Part shown: in pieces, positions 8,641 to 18,161 of the stretch
Numbering within the stretch: position 1 is the first letter of the stretch
How the letters are laid out: the number at the start of each line of letters is the position of its first letter
Assembly (NCBI RefSeq): GCF_000426445.1
Contig: NZ_AUFJ01000009.1
Coordinates: 62,001 to 126,000 of the forward strand
Reading direction: 5' to 3'
DNA: 64,000 nucleotides
Origin: Brevibacterium album DSM 18261
Lineage (GTDB): Bacteria > Actinomycetota > Actinomycetes > Actinomycetales > Brevibacteriaceae
Notes under the pieces: generated by a model
Database searches by the model: none
What the model saw: only the letters and a program-made list of their open reading frames with translations
Told to the model about the DNA's origin: nothing
Made by a program: the position numbers and the translations under genes

Positions 8641-9917
8641 CGCGCCTCCTTTCCGGCCGGGGCGGGAAGTCTGAACAGGCCGCGGACGAGCGGCGGCGCG
8701 GCGATGAGCAGGACGATGACGGACTGCACGACCAGGATGATGTCGATGGGCGTGCCCGTCTGGGCCTGCATGGTGTACCCGCCGGCCTTGAACGCACCGA
8801 ACAGGAGGCCTGCGAGGAACGTGCCGAGCGGCCGCGAGCGCCCCAGCAGGGCGACGGTGATCGCGTCGAAGCCCAGGGAGCCTGCGATGCCGATGGTGAG
8901 CTTGTCCTCCGTGCCCAGCACCTGCGAGGCGCCTGCGAGGCCGGCCAGTGCGCCGGCCAGCGCCATGACGAGGAAGGTCACCCGTCCCACGGAGATGCCC
9001 GCGGTGCGCGCGGCGTGCGGGTTCTCCCCCACGGCGCGGAACTCGAAGCCCAGGGTGGAGCGCTCGAGCAGCCACCACACGAGCACCGTCGCCGCCACCG
9101 CGATGAGGAAGCCCGCGTTGAGGCGGAAGGGATCCGGCAGCAGCGGGAACAGCGAGGCGGTCGCGTCCACATCGCGCGACTGCGGATTGGCGCTGCCGGA
9201 CTGCGTGAACCACTGCTGTTTGAGCAGATAGGCGATGAGATAGCCCGCGATGGAGTTGAGCATGATCGTCACGATCACCTCATTGGCACCGGTCCGGGCC
9301 TTGAGGGCACCGGCGATCCCACCCCAGAGCGCGCCGCCGGCGATCCCGCCGAGCACTGCGACGACGAGGTGGAGGCCCGCGGGCAGGGTGAGCCAGTAGC
9401 CGAGGAAGCCCGCGAGGATCGCGCCGAGGATGACCTGGCCCTGCCCGCCGATGTTGAACAGGCCGGAGCGGAAACCGAGTGCGATGCCGAGGCCGGCGAG
9501 GATGAGGGGCGTGGCCGCCACGAGCGATTCGGTGAACGGCCGGACCGCACGGACGAAGGAGGTCGCCTGCCAGTCGAAGATCGCACCGCGGAACAGCGCG
9601 ATATAGGCCTCCGTGACGACGTGCCAGGCGGTGACGAAGAAATCGGCGGGGCGGGCGAAGAAGTAGCCCAGGGTCTCCTGCACGCTCTCGTTCGAGGCGG
9701 CGATGAGGACCGCCCCGGCGAGCAGACCCACCGCGATGGACAGGAGGGAGACGAGCCAGGAGCCGGAGAGGATGTCCCGGAGGACGCCCGGTCGGGCCTC
9801 GTGCCGGCGCGCCGGCTGCCGTCCCCCCGTGCTCGGGTCTCCTGTGCCGGAGGTCTCCCCCGCGCCGATGACCTCGGCGGAGGCACCGGAGCCCGGTGCC
9901 GCGCTGCTCTCACTCAT
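8637..9917 (-). CDS. Nucleoside ABC transporter permease (first)
   Basis: This 426-aa permease has a disordered N-terminal tail of about 50 residues, then about eight to ten helices. Family stretches include LAGLGIALGFRSGLFNIGGQ and GANEVIVTIMLNSIAGYL, typical of the YufP branch. A periplasmic loop lies around residues 235-265. It starts 2 nt after the ATPase stop and overlaps the next permease by 4 nt, so the operon is tightly coupled. Confidence 0.9.
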   Translation of the reverse strand: MSESSAAPGSGASAEVIGAGETSGTGDPSTGGRQPARRHEARPGVLRDILSGSWLVSLLSIAVGLLAGAVLIAASNESVQETLGYFFARPADFFVTAWHVVTEAYIALFRGAIFDWQATSFVRAVRPFTESLVAATPLILAGLGIALGFRSGLFNIGGQGQVILGAILAGFLGYWLTLPAGLHLVVAVLGGIAGGALWGGIAGALKARTGANEVIVTIMLNSIAGYLIAYLLKQQWFTQSGSANPQSRDVDATASLFPLLPDPFRLNAGFLIAVAATVLVWWLLERSTLGFEFRAVGENPHAARTAGISVGRVTFLVMALAGALAGLAGASQVLGTEDKLTIGIAGSLGFDAITVALLGRSRPLGTFLAGLLFGAFKAGGYTMQAQTGTPIDIILVVQSVIVLLIAAPPLVRGLFRLPAPAGKEAR

Positions 9918-9919
9918 GC

Positions 9920-11485
9920 TCAGGCCTCCTCAGCCGCGGAGATCTCGGTCGCGTCCTCGCCGCTCTCCACGCGGGCGAGCGCTTCGTCCTCGGGCACCCC
10001 GGCCATCATGAGGCCGAGCACGTCCCGGGGAGTGTCCGGCGGGACGATGCCCACCAGCCGGCCCTTGTACATGACTGCGATGCGGTCGGCCAGGTTGTAG
10101 ACCTCGTCGAGCTCCGTCGAGACGATGACGCAGGGGGTGCCTGCATCGCGTTCGGCGATGATCCGCCGGTGGACGAACTCGATGGAGCCCACGTCCACGC
10201 CGCGGGTGGGCTGGCTCGCGACCAGCAGGCGCAGCGGGCGGCCCAGCTCGCGGGCGAGCACCACCTTCTGCTGATTGCCGCCGGAGAGCGTGGAGATGGG
10301 ATGGTCGATGGAGCTGAGGCGGATGTCGAACTCCTCGACCTTCTTCTCGCCCTCCGTGCGGACCACGGCCGGCCGCATCGAGAGCCCCTTGGCGTACGGC
10401 TCGGCGTCGTAGAGGTCGAGGATCATGTTCTCGCGGATCGCGAACCCGGCGATGACGCCGTCGGTGGAACGGTCCTCGGGGACGAAGCCGATGCCCGCGC
10501 GCAGGCGCTCCTTGACGCTGCGCTCGCCCAGGTCCCGGCCGTCGAGGACGATGCGCCCCGTGCGGGGGGCGACCAGGCCGAGGATCGCCTCGGCGAGCTC
10601 GGACTGGCCGTTGCCGTCGACGCCGGCGATCGCGAGGACCTCTCCGCGCCTGACGGAGAAGCTCACATCGTCGAGCAGCACGGACTCCCCGCCGCCCACG
10701 ACCGTGAGGTTCTCCACCGAGAAGGTGGCATCCCCCGGCTCAGGGGCCTCCTTGTCCGTCGTGAGGTGGACCTCCCGGCCCACCATGAGGCCGGCGAGCT
10801 CGGACTCGGTGGACTCCGGCGCGGCCTGGCCCACGACCCTGCCCCGGCGGATGACGGTGATCTCGTCCGCGATCGCCTTGACCTCGCGCAGCTTGTGGGT
10901 GATGAAGACGATCGAGGTGCCGCGCTCCTTGAGCTGGCGCATGATCCCGATGAGCTCGTCCGTCTCCTGCGGCGTGAGCACTGCGGTGGGCTCGTCGAGG
11001 ATGAGGACCTCGGCATCGCGGGAGAGCGCCTTGATGATCTCGACCCGCTGCTGTGCGCCGACGGGCAGGTCCTCGATGACCGCATCGGGGTCGATGCTGA
11101 AGCCGAAGCGGGCCGAGATCTCCTCCACCTTCCTGCGGGCCTCGGCCAGATCCATCATGCCTGCACCGCGGGTGGGCTCGTAGCCCAGCGCCACCGATTC
11201 CGCGACGGTGAAGACCGGCACGAGCATGAAGTGCTGGTGGACCATGCCGATCCCGGCGGCGACCGCATCGCCGGGACCCGAGAAGCGCACGGCCCTGCCG
11301 TCGATGAGGATCTCCCCCTCCTCCGGCGCGTAGAGGCCGTAGAGGACGTTCATGAGGGTGGACTTGCCCGCGCCGTTCTCACCCAGGAGCGCATGGATCT
11401 CCCCGGGCGTGACGACGAGGTCGATCGAGTCGTTGGCGGTGAACGAACCGAAGCGCTTGGTGATGCCGCTGAGTTCGAGTTTCAC
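9920..11485 (-). CDS. Nucleoside ABC transporter ATPase with two nucleotide-binding domains
   Basis: This 521-aa duplicated ATPase of the sugar/nucleoside type has a first Walker A GENGAGKST at 35-43 followed by LSRDAEVLILDEPTAVLTP. The second domain has the degenerate P-loop GVDGNGQSEL, as is normal in the RbsA/YufO group, and the signature LSGGNQQK. It energises uptake through the two following permeases. The GTG at 11485 is chosen because AGGAG lies about 9 nt upstream and homology begins at once (LELSGITKRFG). A 13-G homopolymer lies about 29 nt upstream of this start. Confidence 0.92.
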   Translation of the reverse strand: MKLELSGITKRFGSFTANDSIDLVVTPGEIHALLGENGAGKSTLMNVLYGLYAPEEGEILIDGRAVRFSGPGDAVAAGIGMVHQHFMLVPVFTVAESVALGYEPTRGAGMMDLAEARRKVEEISARFGFSIDPDAVIEDLPVGAQQRVEIIKALSRDAEVLILDEPTAVLTPQETDELIGIMRQLKERGTSIVFITHKLREVKAIADEITVIRRGRVVGQAAPESTESELAGLMVGREVHLTTDKEAPEPGDATFSVENLTVVGGGESVLLDDVSFSVRRGEVLAIAGVDGNGQSELAEAILGLVAPRTGRIVLDGRDLGERSVKERLRAGIGFVPEDRSTDGVIAGFAIRENMILDLYDAEPYAKGLSMRPAVVRTEGEKKVEEFDIRLSSIDHPISTLSGGNQQKVVLARELGRPLRLLVASQPTRGVDVGSIEFVHRRIIAERDAGTPCVIVSTELDEVYNLADRIAVMYKGRLVGIVPPDTPRDVLGLMMAGVPEDEALARVESGEDATEISAAEEA

Positions 11486-11513
11486 AGGCGGGTGCTCCTG
11501 TACGGGTGAGGGC

Positions 11514-11526
11514 GGGGGGGGGGGGG
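11514..11526. repeat. G13 homopolymer between lipoprotein and ATPase genes
   Basis: Thirteen consecutive G on the + strand (C13 in the direction of transcription) lie in the 131-nt gap between the lipoprotein stop and the ATPase ribosome site. A second run of seven G lies at about 11607-11613. Such tracts slip easily in replication and sequencing. Confidence 0.9.
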
Positions 11527-11616
11527 ATGCGCGCAGGTCCCGGCGACCGGCGACTTCCGGGCGAAAGCCTAACGGAAGGGGCGGCCGCGGCGGGACCTGC
11601 GGCGGTGGGGGGGCGA

Positions 11617-12711
11617 TCAGGGGGTCGAGGGGCTCTCCACGACGATGTCGCCTGAGATGATCTGCTCCTTGAGCTCCTGGACCTTCGCGTCGAGCTCCTC
11701 GGGCACCTCGTCCTCGAAGTCGTGGTAGGGGGCGAGGTCCACGCCGCCGTTCTCGAGCGTGCCCACATAGGGCTCGCTGGAGAAGTTCCCCTCCACGTCC
11801 TGGGCGATGGTGTCCTTGACCGCGGTCGCGATCTCCTTCTGCACCGTGGTGAGGATGATGTCGCCGTACTCGGTGGACTCGTAGCCGTCCTGGTCGACCC
11901 AGACGATGGAGGTGTCGCCGTCCGCGCTGGCAGCCGAGGCCGCGCCCAGGCCCACCGGACCGGCGACGGGCATGATGATGTCCGCGTCCTGGGAGATGAA
12001 CTGCTCGGTGAGCGCCTGGCCCTGGCTCTGGTTCTCGAAGTCGCCGGAGAAGGAGCCGGACTGCGCCTCCTTGTCCCAGCCGAGCACCTTGACCTCTTCG
12101 TCCCCGTTGTCCTCGTTGTACTTGGCCACGCCGTCGACGAAACCGTCCATGAAGATCGTGACCGAGGGGATCTGGATGCCGCCGAAGGTGGCGACGGTGC
12201 CGGACTCGCTCATGCCTGCGGCGAGGTAGCCGGCGAGGTAGGCGGCCTCGGCGGTGTTGAAGATGATCGGCTTGCCGTTGTCCAGCTCCACGGTGTTGGA
12301 GTCGTCGTCCGTGAACGTCGCGTCGACGAGTCCGAAGTGGAGGTCCGTGTTCGCCTCGGCCGCATCGTGGATCGCGCCCTCGAGGAGGAAGCCCACGCCG
12401 AGCGTGATGTTGCACCCCTGGGACACCATGTTGTCCACATTGGGTCCGAAGTCCGCGTCCGCGCTCGACTCCGCGGTGGCGTGGTCGATGCCGAGCTCCT
12501 CCACCGCCATGTCGAGGCCCGCCTTGGCGGATTCGTTGAAGGACTTGTCGTCCCATCCGCCCTGGTCGGAGACGATGCAGGCCTTGTAGTCCGAGTTGTC
12601 GCCGCCGCCGTCGCCGGCTGCGCTGTCCTCCGGCGCCTCGCCGCAGGCGCTGAGCACGAGGGCGCCCGTCGCCAGGATCGCTGCCGCCGGTGCAAGATGC
12701 TTACGCTTCAC
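11617..12711 (-). CDS. BMP-family nucleoside-binding lipoprotein
   Basis: This 364-aa substrate-binding lipoprotein has a signal peptide ending LVLSAC with lipidated Cys23. The mature domain is of the BMP/PnrA family (PF02608): CIVSDQGGWDDKSFNES early on, GFLLEGAIHDAAEAN in the middle, and DIIMPVAGPVGLGAASAA later. Members bind purine and pyrimidine nucleosides outside the membrane. A GTG start at 12711 gives a normal signal peptide (KRKH n-region); upstream codons are not signal-like. It is the first gene of the transporter operon, which continues through ATPase, two permeases and cdd, and is divergent from a MarR regulator. Confidence 0.92.
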   Translation of the reverse strand: MKRKHLAPAAAILATGALVLSACGEAPEDSAAGDGGGDNSDYKACIVSDQGGWDDKSFNESAKAGLDMAVEELGIDHATAESSADADFGPNVDNMVSQGCNITLGVGFLLEGAIHDAAEANTDLHFGLVDATFTDDDSNTVELDNGKPIIFNTAEAAYLAGYLAAGMSESGTVATFGGIQIPSVTIFMDGFVDGVAKYNEDNGDEEVKVLGWDKEAQSGSFSGDFENQSQGQALTEQFISQDADIIMPVAGPVGLGAASAASADGDTSIVWVDQDGYESTEYGDIILTTVQKEIATAVKDTIAQDVEGNFSSEPYVGTLENGGVDLAPYHDFEDEVPEELDAKVQELKEQIISGDIVVESPSTP

Positions 12712-13001
12712 TGCCTCACTCTTTCTCTCCACGTTCACGAATGCCTGCTCCGGACCGTGCGGGCCCGCACCCGCCGTGCGGACCACGGGGGGAGGGTCGG
12801 GACGATGCCGGGAACGGAGGGGCCGCTGATGCCGGTCCGCAGGGGAATGGGCCGACGCTCGCACGCATCCAGACTGGGAGCGTCCTGTGAATTCCCCTTC
12901 GAGCCGATGCACCATTTTCCACCTGCACTGGTCGAACCCTCAGCCAACTGCCACTTTTTCAACCAATCGAAACCCAATCGTTGTGAACTACACTGGCTCC
13001 C
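12712..13001. promoter_or_regulatory. 290-bp divergent control region, BMP operon / MarR gene
   Basis: No gene is supported here. It contains a perfect 14-bp palindrome GTGCGGGCCCGCAC (12757-12770) and two direct CCAATCG repeats (12963-12969 and 12974-12980), spaced exactly 11 bp, one helical turn. The region near 12945-12990 is clearly more AT-rich than its surroundings. The repeats are candidate binding sites for the MarR protein on the promoters of both directions. Confidence 0.5.
12989..12994 (+). promoter_or_regulatory. -10 element (TACACT), leaderless MarR gene
   Basis: TACACT lies 7 nt before ATG 13002 with no ribosome site between, the spacing expected for a transcript that begins at the start codon. 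Confidence 0.5.
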
Positions 13002-13610
13002 ATGCTTCCTGAACCATTGAAGGACCTGCTCCCGCAGGCGTCCACCGATTCCAGCCAGCCCGACAGCCACAGGGCGCAGGTGTACGACCTCCTCCACTCG
13101 AACCTCACCCAGGCCATGGGCGCGCGCACCTTCACCGCGCAGTTCGCCCACACCCACGGGCTCAACCTCATCGACTTCCACGTCCTCCAGGTCGTGGTCT
13201 TCGTCGATGAGGAGGAGGGCACCGCGACTCCCGGCTACATCGCCCGTCAGCTGTCGCTGTCCGCCTCGACGCTGACCTCCATCCTGGAGCGCCTGGTGCG
13301 CAGCGACTACCTGCTCCGCGAGCGGGACTCGGCCGACCGGCGCCGCATCTCGATCTACGCGACCGACAAGACGATGGAGCTCATCGCCTCGTTCTACGCG
13401 AACATCGCCGATGAGTACGAGGCCATGTTCCCCGCACAGGACGAGGAGCAGCTGGGCCGGTACACGGAGCTCCTGGGCGATCTCGCACAGGCGAACGAGG
13501 GCGTGACCCGGGCGTTCGAGCGCAGCGGTGAGAACCTGCGCAGCGCCACGCAGGGCCGGGCTCTGCACGCGAACGAGACCGCAGGGGACGCTGCCGACGT
13601 CGCCAGCTGA
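13002..13610 (+). CDS. MarR-family transcriptional regulator
   Basis: This 202-aa winged-helix regulator has a helical N-terminus, then the MarR core: IDFHVLQVVVFVDEEEG, the recognition region YIARQLSLSASTLTSILERL, and the wing RERDSADRRRISIYATDKT. A C-terminal tail of about 35 residues is low-complexity. It is divergent from the nucleoside transporter operon, which it probably controls along with itself. The inducer is unknown. The start is supported by the -10 element 7 nt upstream. Confidence 0.85.
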   Translation: MLPEPLKDLLPQASTDSSQPDSHRAQVYDLLHSNLTQAMGARTFTAQFAHTHGLNLIDFHVLQVVVFVDEEEGTATPGYIARQLSLSASTLTSILERLVRSDYLLRERDSADRRRISIYATDKTMELIASFYANIADEYEAMFPAQDEEQLGRYTELLGDLAQANEGVTRAFERSGENLRSATQGRALHANETAGDAADVAS

Positions 13611-13668
13611 TCTCCGGCAGCGGCCACCGGGCATGAGGCACGGGCTGCATCCCGGACCAGCGGACCAT

Positions 13669-13718
13669 GCAGACGGAGGGCCGGCGCACTCGCAGGAGTG
13701 CGCCGGCCCTCCGTCTGC
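13669..13718. terminator. Perfect 23-bp stem, 4-nt loop
   Basis: GCAGACGGAGGGCCGGCGCA and the next three bases pair perfectly with the mirror arm across a GCAG loop. There is no T-tract, as is common for actinobacterial terminators. It ends the MarR transcript. Confidence 0.8.
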
Positions 13719-13820
13719 GCTCGCGGTATCAGCGCCCCCGGATGGCACGGGCACGGCGCTGAACTCGGCAGTGTCACGCGCCCGCGGAATAGCCGCGGCC
13801 CCGCACCGCGTTGAGGCGGT

Positions 13821-14882
13821 ATGCGCTTCTCCCTGCTCGACCGCTCGCGCACCCGCACCGGAGAGCCCGAGGCCGAGGCGCTCCACGACACCCTCGACCG
13901 GGCGCAGCGGGCCGAGGCGCTGGGCTTCCACCGGTTCTGGACGGCGGAGCACCATGCGGTTCCGGGGATCGCCTCGGGCGCGCCCGCGCTCCTCCTGGCC
14001 GCGGCGGGGCAGAGGACCGAGCGGATCCGGCTGGGCTCCGGGGGCGTGATGCTGCCGCAGCACACGCCACTGCTCGTGGCCGAGCAGTTCCGGATGCTCG
14101 AGGCACTGCACCCCGGTCGCATCGACCTGGGAGCGGGCCGCTCGCTCGGGTTCACGGCGCCGGTCCGCAGAGCGCTGCGGCGGGAGGCGGCCTCACCCGA
14201 GGAGTTCGCGGCGGACCTCGGCGAACTGCTCTCCTATCTCGACGGTTCCGCTCCGGTCACGGCGCGGCCGGTGACGGGACCGGTGCCCGTGCATGTGCTC
14301 GCGACCCGATCGGGGCTGGAGATCGCCGCACGGCTGGGACTGCCCGTGGTGGTGGGCGGGCCGCTGGTGCTCAGCCCCGAGCTGCCCGAGGCGCTGGCGG
14401 AGTACCGGCGCGCGTTCCGTGCCGAAGGCGCCGGTGTCAGCGGGAGCGAGCACTGCGGAGGCCGGCAACGCGGAGCCTGGCAAGGGCGAGGCGAACGCGA
14501 CGTAGGCGGCCAGGACGGGGACAGGCCTCATGTGATCCTCTCGCTGGACGTCTTCGCCGCGGACACCGTCGAACGCGCCGAGGAGCTCGCCCTGCCGGAA
14601 GCCTGGGCGATGGCGCAGTCGCGGGAGATCGGCGCGTTCCCGCCCCTGGAATCGCCCGCGGCGATCCGCGAGCAGGCATGGCCCGCCCGTGTGCGCCGCC
14701 GGATGGAGGAGCACAGGGCGCAGACCGTGATCGGGACGCACGCTCAGGCGGCTCGGCGACTGGAACGGCTCGTGAGTGCCGCGGGCGCCGATGAGCTCAT
14801 GACGACGGCGTCCACCTTTGACACCGCTGCGCAGGCGGAGCTGGACGCGACGTTCGCGGAGCTCGCGGCAGGCCTGGGCTGA
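13821..14882 (+). CDS. LLM-class flavin-dependent oxidoreductase
   Basis: This 353-aa luciferase-like monooxygenase family protein belongs to the MsnO8 group: RFSLLDRS at the start, EALGFHRFWTAEHHAVPGIA near 30-50, LGSGGVMLPQHTPLLVAEQF near 75-95, and GRIDLGAGRS near 100. Substrate is unknown. GAGG lies just upstream of ATG 13821. Residues about 201-235 form an atypical stretch between two well-conserved blocks. In that stretch 9 of 35 codons end in A or T, against very few elsewhere, while the +1 frame there has better codon use until a TAG at 14503. A compensated double frameshift is possible. Confidence 0.85.
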   Translation: MRFSLLDRSRTRTGEPEAEALHDTLDRAQRAEALGFHRFWTAEHHAVPGIASGAPALLLAAAGQRTERIRLGSGGVMLPQHTPLLVAEQFRMLEALHPGRIDLGAGRSLGFTAPVRRALRREAASPEEFAADLGELLSYLDGSAPVTARPVTGPVPVHVLATRSGLEIAARLGLPVVVGGPLVLSPELPEALAEYRRAFRAEGAGVSGSEHCGGRQRGAWQGRGERDVGGQDGDRPHVILSLDVFAADTVERAEELALPEAWAMAQSREIGAFPPLESPAAIREQAWPARVRRRMEEHRAQTVIGTHAQAARRLERLVSAAGADELMTTASTFDTAAQAELDATFAELAAGLG

Positions 14883-14941
14883 GCTGAGTGCGCGGTCGGC
14901 TGATGCCGCAGCCGAGCCTGTCGACGCGCGGGCCCGGCCGG

Positions 14942-14947
14942 TAGGGT
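14942..14947 (+). promoter_or_regulatory. -10 element (TAGGGT), leaderless MmcQ-like gene
   Basis: TAGGGT ends 6 nt before ATG 14954, with no ribosome site in the gap. Confidence 0.45.
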
Positions 14948-14953
14948 GCCCGT

Positions 14954-15376
14954 ATGGCGACGCTCAACGATGTGCGCATGATCGCAGAGGAGCTGCCGGG
15001 GGCCTTCGAGAAGATCGAGGGGCACGGCGGCGGTGCCAGCTGGCGGACGAGGCGCGGCATGTTCGCCTGGGAGCGCGGCCCGAGCGGGCGGGACCTCGAA
15101 CAGCTCGCCGAACTCGGCCGCGCATGGCCGGAGGGTGTGGTGCTCGGCGTGCGCACCGCGGGACTCGAGGCCAGGGACGAGCTGCTCGCGGCGTTCCCGG
15201 ATCTGTTCTTCACGATCCCCCATTTCGACGGCTACCCCGCCGTCCTCCTCCGCCTCGACGTCATCGAGCCGGAGCAGCTGCGCGAGGTCCTCATCGAGGC
15301 GTGGCTGGAGCGCGTCAGCCGCACCACCGCCGCGGAATGGCTGCGCGAGCACGGGCTGAGGGCGCGGGGAGAGTGA
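14954..15376 (+). CDS. MmcQ/YjbR family protein
   Basis: This 140-aa protein has the compact MmcQ/YjbR fold (PF04237): an N-terminal helix MATLNDVRMIAEELPGAFEK, a central strand pair around RRGMFAWERG, then DLFFTIPHFDGYPAVLLRLD and a C-terminal helix with VSRTTAAEWLREHG. The family is named DNA-binding by structural similarity, but its function is not settled. The leaderless -10 fixes the start. It converges on the ABC-F gene with 30 nt between the stops. Confidence 0.85.
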   Translation: MATLNDVRMIAEELPGAFEKIEGHGGGASWRTRRGMFAWERGPSGRDLEQLAELGRAWPEGVVLGVRTAGLEARDELLAAFPDLFFTIPHFDGYPAVLLRLDVIEPEQLREVLIEAWLERVSRTTAAEWLREHGLRARGE

Positions 15377-15406
15377 GACCGGTGGGGGCTGCCGTCGGCA
15401 TCGGGC

Positions 15407-17263
<1,857 letters not shown>

Positions 17264-17411
17264 ATGACTCCTTGGGGGTTCCGGTGTGGGGTGTTCCGGT
17301 GTGGCCGCAGGCGCGGCTCCGCGCTCCGCTGCCGCGGTTGCTTGCCGCGGCCTGGAATGCTGCGGGGACAAGCCTAGCGTTCCGGGACCGCGGGGGCGCG
17401 CACTGTCAGAA

Positions 17412-17429
17412 CTAGCACCTAGGCACTAG
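17412..17429. promoter_or_regulatory. Imperfect 18-bp palindrome, likely toxin-antitoxin operator
   Basis: CTAGCACCTAGGCACTAG matches its reverse complement at 14 of 18 positions, is centred on CCTAGG, and overlaps the -10 element TAGAAT (17427-17432). Phd-type antitoxins repress their own operon through such sites; binding here is inferred. Confidence 0.55.
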
Positions 17430-17432
17430 AAT
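17427..17432 (+). promoter_or_regulatory. -10 element (TAGAAT), leaderless antitoxin gene
   Basis: TAGAAT lies 6 nt before ATG 17439 and overlaps the palindrome, so the antitoxin would block it directly. Confidence 0.55.
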
Positions 17433-17438
17433 TGGATC

Positions 17439-17723
17439 ATGAAGACCATCACCATGACCGAGTTCAACCAGCGGGTCTCCGCGGTGGTCAGCGAGGCCAT
17501 CGCCCGCGGTGAGACCGTGCAGGTCACGAAACACGGGCGCGCCGTGCTCCGCCTCGTGCCGGAGACGCCTGCCGGCGAGGATCCCGTCCAGTCCCTCATC
17601 GACTCCGGCCTCGCCTCCGCCCCGCGCAGAGCGCACTCCCCGATCGGAGCGCGTCCACCCGTGCCGCTGACGCACGACCTCGATGACCTGATCGCAGCCG
17701 TCAACGCGGATGCCGATGTCTGA
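17439..17723 (+). CDS. Phd/YefM-type antitoxin
   Basis: This 94-aa protein begins with the Phd/YefM DNA-binding fold: TMTEFNQRVSAVVSEAIARG, then ETVQVTKHGRAVLRLVPE. The C-terminal 45 residues are Pro/Ala-rich and end in an acidic DLDDLIAAVNADADV segment, the usual flexible toxin-binding part. It overlaps the PIN toxin gene by 8 nt, so the antitoxin is made first and in excess. It should neutralise the PIN nuclease and repress the operon through the palindrome upstream. Confidence 0.88.
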   Translation: MKTITMTEFNQRVSAVVSEAIARGETVQVTKHGRAVLRLVPETPAGEDPVQSLIDSGLASAPRRAHSPIGARPPVPLTHDLDDLIAAVNADADV

Positions 17724-18135
17724 GCGCGGGCCGCGAGCGGCCTGGTACATCGATTCCTCGATCGCGCTGCGCATCCTGCTGGGACACAGCCGAACCGCAG
17801 TCGAATGGTTCGATGCGCAGGCGGAGGCAGGCAGCGCTCTGATCTCCTCCCGCCTGCTGGAGCTCGAGATGACGCGCGTGCTCCGCCGCGAAGGGCTCGG
17901 TGTCACCGCGGCAGAGGCATTCACCGCAGAGCTCACCCTCCTCCGCGTGGACGACGCGCTCCTGAGGGAGGCCGCGGCGATCCGGCCCCATGTGAAGTCC
18001 CTCGACGCCCTCCACCTCGCTTCCGCTCAGCGCATCGGCCCCGGACACGTCACGGTGGTGACGCACGATGCCGCCATGGCCCGCGTCGCAGACACACTGG
18101 GCTTCGACGTGTTCGACCCCGCCGCCGAGCACTGA
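17716..18135 (+). CDS. PIN-domain ribonuclease toxin (VapC-like)
   Basis: This 139-aa protein is a complete PIN domain. The four acidic residues that hold the metal are visible: Asp13 in YIDSS, Glu51 in LLELEMTR, Asp97 in SLDALHLASA, and Asp118 in THDAAM. VapC-type toxins cut tRNA or rRNA. Start ATG 17716 overlaps the antitoxin by 8 nt; ATG 17710 is equally possible. All catalytic residues are present, so the toxin looks intact. Confidence 0.9.
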   Translation: MSERGPRAAWYIDSSIALRILLGHSRTAVEWFDAQAEAGSALISSRLLELEMTRVLRREGLGVTAAEAFTAELTLLRVDDALLREAAAIRPHVKSLDALHLASAQRIGPGHVTVVTHDAAMARVADTLGFDVFDPAAEH

Positions 18136-18161
18136 TCCCGCCGATGGGATTTCATGTGTCC

